From the NCBI RefSeq assembly GCF_963678635.1, contig NC_087070.1:51068514-51132513 (forward strand): 64,000 bases of DNA. The letters are read 5' to 3'. The DNA is from Symsagittifera roscoffensis. Taxonomy: Eukaryota; Xenacoelomorpha; Acoela; Convolutidae. Below are positions 58,137 to 64,000 of the stretch, in pieces. Both the position numbers and the translations under genes were made by a program. The notes below the pieces were generated by a model. The model was not told where the DNA came from. It saw only the letters and a list, made by a program, of their open reading frames with translations, and did no database searches. The stretch's first letter is position 1, and each line of letters starts with the position of its first letter.

Positions 58137-61100
58137 ATGGGTTTCAAGTGTAACTATTGTCCCAAAGTTTTTACAATAAAAACGAAAGATCTCGTCATGA
58201 ACGAAACTTTCACGCTGTTGAAAAAGAATTACCTGTTTTTACTTGCTACCATTGTAATTTTAGCAGTTTACTGTTATCAAAATTACAGCAGCATATTGAA
58301 TCAGTACATCAAAAAGTAACAATTTATGTCGGTATTGTCGGCTTGGTTTTTGTGAACTTAAAGATTTCAAGGATCACATGCAATCAGAGCATGGGTTACC
58401 TGTTTTGGATCAACAACCTACATCATTCAGCAACCCCTCTAGCTCAATCACACAGGCAAGCGATATTGATAACTTTCCAGCTTCAATTGAAGTTCATGAA
58501 TCAGCCATGAAAAATACGTTAATGGCTTTTATTATTCCCAACCAAAATACTGAACATGATCTTATCGAATTAATGACCTTGAAAAAAAATGAGATTCAAA
58601 GTTTGATATTAGAAAGAACCTGTAATGGACCCTGCAAAGTACAATTTTCGGCTAACTTTACTTTAATCAAGTATGCTACTGTTGTTTCGGACCAAAGCGT
58701 GCAACAACCTGAAGACGAACGCGTTGAAATTTTCGCTAATTATATGATGAATCCCCTATATGCAAACGGTTTGTCTGATGAATTATTTCACGAAACGCTC
58801 GGAAAAATGGAAGCTGTGTTCCAGAATTTTTCAGCCCATGGTAGCGGCTGGGTTCTGCAGCGTGTAAATGAGCTTTACATTAAAATCGGAAAAGTGTTAC
58901 CAATCAGAGGCTCTTCGTTTATACCTCTCCCTGCAAAAATAGCAAATTCGCAACAATTGATTAATAGTCGTAATCACAACGACCACAATTGCTTTTTGTT
59001 ATGCTACACTGCCGCCTATCATCTTAGATATAAGCCTGATCTAATTGTCGGTAGGTTAGTTGATCCTAAACTTGAAGAGACAGATCCACACACCTATACA
59101 AAGCTCGGAACGCATGAGGCTTCTGATGATTTCGTTATGCCTATGAGCTTGAACATGATTCCTCAATTCGAGCGACTTAATAACGTTCAAGTGAACGTGT
59201 TTCAATGTCAAAAAGGAGATCTCATTCCAATGATTGTCTCAAAGTTTGAAAGTTCAGATAATTTTATCATGGATCTGCTTTTGTTATATGAACCCGGAAT
59301 GCACGACTTTGTTTTGATAAAAGACCTGCTCCGATTTGTTTGTGAAGTTCGAAAGCAAAAAATCCGAAGTTTCCTGCAGTTGTGTCGTAACTGTTTTCAA
59401 ACTCATTACAATGAAATTGATCAGAAAACGCATGAGCGATTATGTAAAGATCATGAACCAGCTGTGGTGATAATGCCAACAGCTGAAAATGGCTGCAACA
59501 AGTATAAATTTAAAAACTTTTAAGCTCTCTGGTATGCACCTATTGTTGCTTATTTTGATTTCGAATCGTTCCTGAATCCCGTTACAACATGTATGAACAA
59601 CCCACAAATTTCCTCATCTCGCGTTCTAGAAAAACATGAACTCTCCGGGTATTCAATGGTTGCTATTGACCATGAAACCTCAGAACCATTTTTCTTTAGT
59701 CTTGACAGCTCTGAAAATTGTTTAGAAAATTTTATCAAAGAGTTACATCTATTAGCCCGCGACGTTTTTATCTATAAACGGAAAGTGTCACATTATTTGG
59801 GAGATCGCAGCCAACTATGTAAAGAAGAAACTTTAACCTGTTGGATTTGTCAAGAAAACTTCAGTGAAAGCGAAGAAAAGTGCCTGGATCACTGTCACTC
59901 TTCGGGAAAGTTTCTAGGATGGACCCACGACAAATATAATTTAGCGCGAAGAAACATAAATTACATTCCAGTCGTTGGACACAATTTGCAGAATTATGAC
60001 ATGCATCATATTTGCTTAGCTCTGAACGAATGTGACTCGCGTAGTACAATACAAGTCATTCCATCCAGCGATGAGAAATATATTTCACTAATTATCGGAG
60101 TAGTGGTTAGAACCATTACACGAAAAGATCAAACAACACAAAACATTTATGAGTATCTTCGTTTTATAGATTCTTTCAAGTTTCTAAACTCATCACTACA
60201 AAAGTTAGTTGACAACTTGCCTGACAACAAATTTACAATTCTGGAAAACCACTTTCAAAACGTAAGCCAAACTTGTAGAACTCTCATACGTAGAAAAGGA
60301 TTCTATCATTATAATTACATGACCGACCGTAAAAAGTTTGACGAAAAAGAGTTACCTCCTCTCGAAAAGTGGGTGAATAGTTTAGACGGAGATAAAATTG
60401 CTATTAGTGCTGATAACTTGGTCGAAGCAAAAGAAGTTTTCAATCAATTTAATTGTCAGAACCTGCGCGACTATCATGACTTATATTCGTCATGTGACAC
60501 ATTGCTCCTAGCCTGTGGCTTTGAGGAATTCAGCTCTATCAGCTATGAAACATACAGCCTTGATTGTGCTCATCATTTCACCGCTTCCAATTTAGCTGGT
60601 GACGCTTTCAAGCGGGTATGTAAAGCTGATGTTGAATTGCTAACGGATCGAGATCATTTAGACATGGTTGAAAAAATGATGCGAGGTGGTACTGCATCAA
60701 TCTTTGAAAAACGACAGTTCACTGCAAACAACAGGCAAATGAACGAAACTATTAATTCGAGCGAAGATACTACCTATGGCTTCATGGTTGATGCCAACAA
60801 CTTATACGGTGGAGTAATGCAAACTCACAAACTGCCTGCACGTCATTTCGAGACAATCGGAGTTAGAAATGAAAGAAATAATCAAGAAAACGAAGATGAG
60901 AATTCCATGTCAATAGAAGAACTTTTAGCAACCCCTGACGATTCAGACTACGGTTATATTGTTGAAATTGATTTAAAATACCCTCAATTGTTGCATGAAA
61001 GTCACCGTGACTATCCACTGGCACCCACTAAGGAAGTTGTTCAAAAAGATTGGTTGAGCAGATACCAAACAAATATCTCAGAACAAATGAAAAACAATGA

Positions 61101-62830
61101 AAACTGTGGACCCACAATAGGTAAAGTGAAAAAACTTTTACAAACTTTAGATGATAAAACTCATTATATAATTCATTATAAACTCCTGAAACTCTACGTG
61201 AAGCTTGGCCTTATCGTTACAAAACTGTATCGCATCGTAAAGTTCAAACAAGAATTGTGGCTCGAACCGTACATAACTCTAAAAACAAACAAACGGAAAG
61301 CGGCAAAAAACAAGTTTGAAGAAGCCCTGTACAAACTATTGATCAATTCAATTTATGGAAAAATGTGTGAATCAAAAAGAAAAAGAATGAAAATCAAGAT
61401 TTTACGAGATGCTGAAGAAACAATGCGAAATATAAGTAAGTTTGAATTTGAAACATACAAAATTTTTGGCGAAGACATGGTTGCATTGACATTAGCACCA
61501 ACGAAAATCAGATGGGATGTACCCACAATTGTAGGAGCGTGTATACTAGAGCTAGCAAAGTTTGAGATGTACAAATTTCACTACGAGGTTATGAAGCCCA
61601 ACTTCAACTGTCACCTCTTGTACTCAGACACTGACAGCCTAATGTACGAAATAAGAACGGAAAAAAACTCCAATTTTTATGAGAAACTGTACGAGAAACG
61701 TGAAATTTTGGACTACTTTGACTTCTCCAATTATCCATCGGACCACTTCCTCTACAATGCAGAAAACAAACTTACAGTTTTAAAGTTTAAAGACGAATTC
61801 CCGGGTGATATAATTACAGAATTTGTTGCATTGAAGCCAAAGCTTTATTCAATACTATCGCAAATTAAGTACATTTCCTTCAAAATTACCGGCTCAAAAT
61901 TGTTCAAAGAGCGCTTTTTGTTTTCAAAAATTTTGAAATATTTTTTTTTAAAAATGTCAAAAAAAACTTGAAAATAATATATTTAAAAAAAAATTTTTCA
62001 AAGAAATTTCGTTGGAAAAAAAATTTTGTAAAAAAAAATTTCTGTCATCAAAAAAAAAATTTGGAAAAAAATTGGAACAAAAAAATTTTTGAAAGAAATT
62101 TTAAAAAAAATTTTTTAAAAAAAAAATTTGGAAAAAAAATTTTTATGAAAAAAAATTTTTTTTTTCTAAGTGAAATTTTTTTGATGACTTAAGTTTTTTT
62201 TGTGTTTCTGTGGGTGGGGGTAAGGGGGGGGGAGGGTAGGTTAAATGGTTATCACCTTTTTTTTAAATGAGGGGGGGTGTGGATCTTCTGAAAAGGATGC
62301 GTTCATACTTTTTTTATTTTCAACTTCAAGTATAAGTATACAAAACAGTTAGATACAAAATGATTAGTGAGCATCATTTTGTTTTTATAGATACACGAAA
62401 GCACTCAGCAAAAGGAATCACTAAGGTGACTCAACGGTTGCTAACTCATGAAAAATACATCGAAACTCTCGCGTCTGGAAACCTTGTACGAGCTGAAAAT
62501 ACTCGCATCATCTCTGAGAGGCACATTCTGAATACTGTTCGAGCAGACAAAATCGCATTATCAGCCTATGATGATAAGCGATACATCCTCAGCGATGGTA
62601 TCTCCACATTGCCATACGGTCACTATAGAACCGTAAATGCTTCTATCTTTCCGGATAGCAATCAGGATGATGATGATGATGATGATAGCGAAAGGAACGT
62701 GAGTGAAATTAATAGCACCAGTCATCACAAAGATCAAGATTTAGACGCTTGGCTGAAATTTTTCGAGGAAGAAGAAGAGTTAGTCGACTGGGATCAGCAG
62801 AGCTTGAACCAAGAAGAAAGCAGAGCTTGA
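58137..62830 (+). pseudogene. POLB: Polinton-2 family B DNA polymerase with zinc fingers and HNH domain
   Basis: ATG 58137. C2H2 fingers (CNYCPKVF; CYHCNFSS...HIESVH; a third near 58330-58390 ending HMQSEH); conserved region GSGWVLQRVNELYI, GSSFIPLP; CRNCFQTH; exonuclease I FDFES at 59560; HNH/endonuclease VII-like insert CWICQENF...CLDHCHSSGKFLGWTH (about 59840-59940); exonuclease II HNLQNYD; motif A DANNLYGGV at 60791; motif B LINSIYGK at 61340; motif C YSDTDSL at 61622. Frameshifts near 58175 and 58320, TAA at 59521-59523. A low-complexity stretch (61865-62355) splits off the C-terminus (62360-62830: TRKHSAKGITKVT...DKIALSAYDDKRYIL), which ends in an acidic tail. Confidence 0.9.
61865..62355. 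repeat. Low-complexity A/T stretch and G-rich block inside the polymerase
   Basis: Almost only A-run/T-run words (GAAAAAAAATTTTT type), then GGGTGGGGGTAAGGGGGGGGGAGGG near 62209-62235. It lies between conserved polymerase segments that should be adjacent, so it looks like an insertion or expansion. Possibly an unreliable part of the assembly. Confidence 0.6.
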
Positions 62831-62835
62831 ACCAA

Positions 62836-62875
62836 GGTTGAGCATCCAACACAGTTGAGTGTTGGATGCTCAACC
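62836..62875. other. Perfect 17-bp hairpin
   Basis: GGTTGAGCATCCAACAC (62836-62852), 6-base loop, then its exact reverse complement (62859-62875). It is preceded by a direct duplication CAGAGCTTGAACCAAG (62797 and 62821) and lies where the polymerase frame ends. Insertion debris or a foldback-template mutation is likely. Confidence 0.6.
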
Positions 62876-63101
62876 GAGCCAATCATGGAGAGACCTGCTA
62901 AATAGTATCACCACCTATGAAGCTCCAGTTCCAGGTAGAATTCGTGTCACGGAAATTGCTGAGAGTGATATTGAAAGCGATGATTTGGTGGATCCAAATG
63001 CAGTTACTTCTTCTTCGCCGTCAGATGATGAATGGTACCTCGACCGCGAAGCAGTTGAAGATTCAGCACCAAAGAGACGCAAAACAAACAAAAAACTCTA
63101 A
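62859..63101 (+). pseudogene. Acidic/NLS-like tail frame after the polymerase
   Basis: 80 codons in another frame than the polymerase C-terminus: SWRDLLNSITTYEAPVPGRI, acidic Ser/Asp part (SDIESDDLVD, SPSDDEWYLD) and a basic end APKRRKTNKKL. Probably the original C-terminal tail of the polymerase, displaced by the hairpin. No ATG. Confidence 0.4.
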
Positions 63102-63547
63102 GGTTATGTGTTTGATTCAAGTTGAATACAAATTTTTTGTTGTAAATTAGTGTACTATATTATACTTACTTTCCACGTTTGTTCACTGTTAGGTAATGGC
63201 GGGCTACTTTAAATCCACTTTTGGTTTTGTGTTACTATTTTATCTGGAGTGGTTTTGAGATTTTTCATATTGGAATTGACCCCAAACTGTTTTTGGTGCA
63301 TTTAACCGACACTTGTTTTAGAAGATTGTGTGATAATTCAACCATTTCATTTCATATCTATTTTCACCAAGATCATAGATTTTGTAGAAACACTGAAAGA
63401 ACCAATTCGCAAAGACCTTCAACAGAAAAACGCATTGAATAGTTTTAATTCAATTGGAATACAACATAGCTTGCCGAGCTATAGGTGGCGGAAAGAAATA
63501 ATATATCGCCTGAACGATTTTGTTTTAACCAACACAACTTTCACATA
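63102..63547. other. Spacer between polymerase and right TIR
   Basis: No gene supported; two overlapping frames of 72-73 codons lack family features. Confidence 0.4.
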
Positions 63548-63832
63548 AGGATCATTAAGTATAAAAATTATACATTGGGATCATTAATTTTACATAGGGA
63601 TCATTAGCTATAAAAATTATACATAGGGATCATTAGGTATAAATATTTTACATAGGGATCATTAGGTATAAATATTTTACATAGGGATCATTAGGTATAA
63701 ATATTATACATTGGGATCATTAGGTATAAATATTTACATAGGGATCATTAGGTATAATCTATACCCAATGATCCCTGTAGGGATCATCCCCCCCCCCCAC
63801 CCCCGATCCCAGTGTCGTATATCTATACTACT
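63548..63832 (-). repeat. Right terminal inverted repeat, Polinton-2
   Basis: Reverse complement of the left TIR: tandem units of GGGATCATTAGGTATAAATATTTTACATA type, a C run, and the terminal 25 bp ending CTATACTACT. About eight units against six at the left. Confidence 0.9.
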
Positions 63833-63838
63833 AAAACG
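63833..63838. repeat. Target-site duplication AAAACG, right
   Basis: Matches 45602-45607. Confidence 0.9.
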
Positions 63839-64000
63839 ATTCTTTGAACTGGTTTTTCCCCACTTTGATTATATTCGGCCAATAATATGGGACCAAAGTT
63901 GCTTGGAAATTCACCAGTTTTTCTACGGTCCATTTTTTGAAAACCAAAAACCCACATTTAAAATGTGTCATCTCAATTGGTTCGAACTTAAGGAGGAAAA
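63839..64000. other. Right flank
   Basis: 162 bp of host DNA; nothing recognised. Confidence 0.3.

Larger units (their letters stand above)
45608..63832. mobile_element. Polinton-2 (Maverick), complete, 18,225 bp
   Basis: Begins AGTAGTATAGATATACGACA and ends with its reverse complement, flanked by AAAACG on both sides. Minus-strand block 46743-55402 (protease, capsid, packaging genes) and plus-strand block 55876-63101 (NLS protein, polymerase). Length and layout are typical of Polintons. Several genes carry single frameshifts or stops, and the integrase is a remnant, so it is defective, though its ends are well preserved. Confidence 0.95.

Noticed and set aside
57932-58153. 73-codon Lys-rich plus-strand frame before the polymerase
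   Set aside because: Covers the E2F-like promoter region and reads into the finger region out of frame.
63221-63548. Two overlapping 72-73-codon frames before the right TIR
   Set aside because: Overlap each other in different frames with no features; chance frames.

Overview
The window reads as AT-rich nuclear DNA of an invertebrate animal. There are no operons, rRNA genes or CRISPR arrays. The standard genetic code is used, since TGA, TAA and TAG interrupt otherwise clear reading frames. Nearly everything recognisable is selfish DNA: two Maverick/Polinton elements (virus-like DNA transposons with a protein-primed family B DNA polymerase, retroviral-type integrase and capsid genes) and a tandem pair of Ty3/gypsy-type LTR retrotransposons. 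I cannot name the host; an arthropod or other invertebrate is an inference from these element types.

Layout. (1) 1-21401: Polinton-1, with its left end outside the window. A minus-strand block carries minor capsid protein, integrase, packaging ATPase, a small membrane protein, a DxE nuclease-like protein and a conserved protein with a HDAAGF motif. A 3755-bp segment repeated three times (4094-15366) follows, then a plus-strand family B polymerase (16216-20768) and a probable right terminus with a TIR-like motif and a C24 run. Most core genes carry stops or frameshifts. (2) 21402-22974: host-like DNA with one intact single-exon gene for a secreted cysteine-rich protein. (3) 22975-37121: LTR-internal-LTR-internal-LTR, two nearly identical gypsy-type copies sharing the middle LTR, with a 5-bp target duplication GTGTG. 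(4) 37122-45601: gene-poor DNA with a diverged repeat pair and a 0.93-kb inverted-repeat element. (5) 45608-63832: Polinton-2, complete, with matching termini and a 6-bp target duplication AAAACG. Its minus-strand morphogenesis block runs protease, major capsid, basic core protein, minor capsid, integrase remnant, ATPase, membrane protein, nuclease-like protein, HHAAGY protein and PC4-like protein. A divergent plus-strand block holds an NLS protein and a zinc-finger/HNH/family B polymerase.

The two Polintons share gene order: capsid and packaging genes on one strand, replication genes on the other, with a PC4-like ssDNA-binding candidate at the divergence point. Their polymerases come from clearly different lineages. 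Promoters show eukaryotic control sites: TATA boxes, CRE, AP-1 and regularly spaced CCAAT boxes in Polinton-1, and three E2F-like GCGGGAA sites before the Polinton-2 polymerase. The most unusual features are the exact triplication of a whole gene cassette inside Polinton-1, the conserved uncharacterised pair (DxE nuclease-like plus H-x-A-A-G protein), and the three -1-staggered frames of gag, protease and RT in the LTR element. Many frameshifts in the window fall on A or T runs, so base-calling error has to be excluded before any frame-based claim is accepted.
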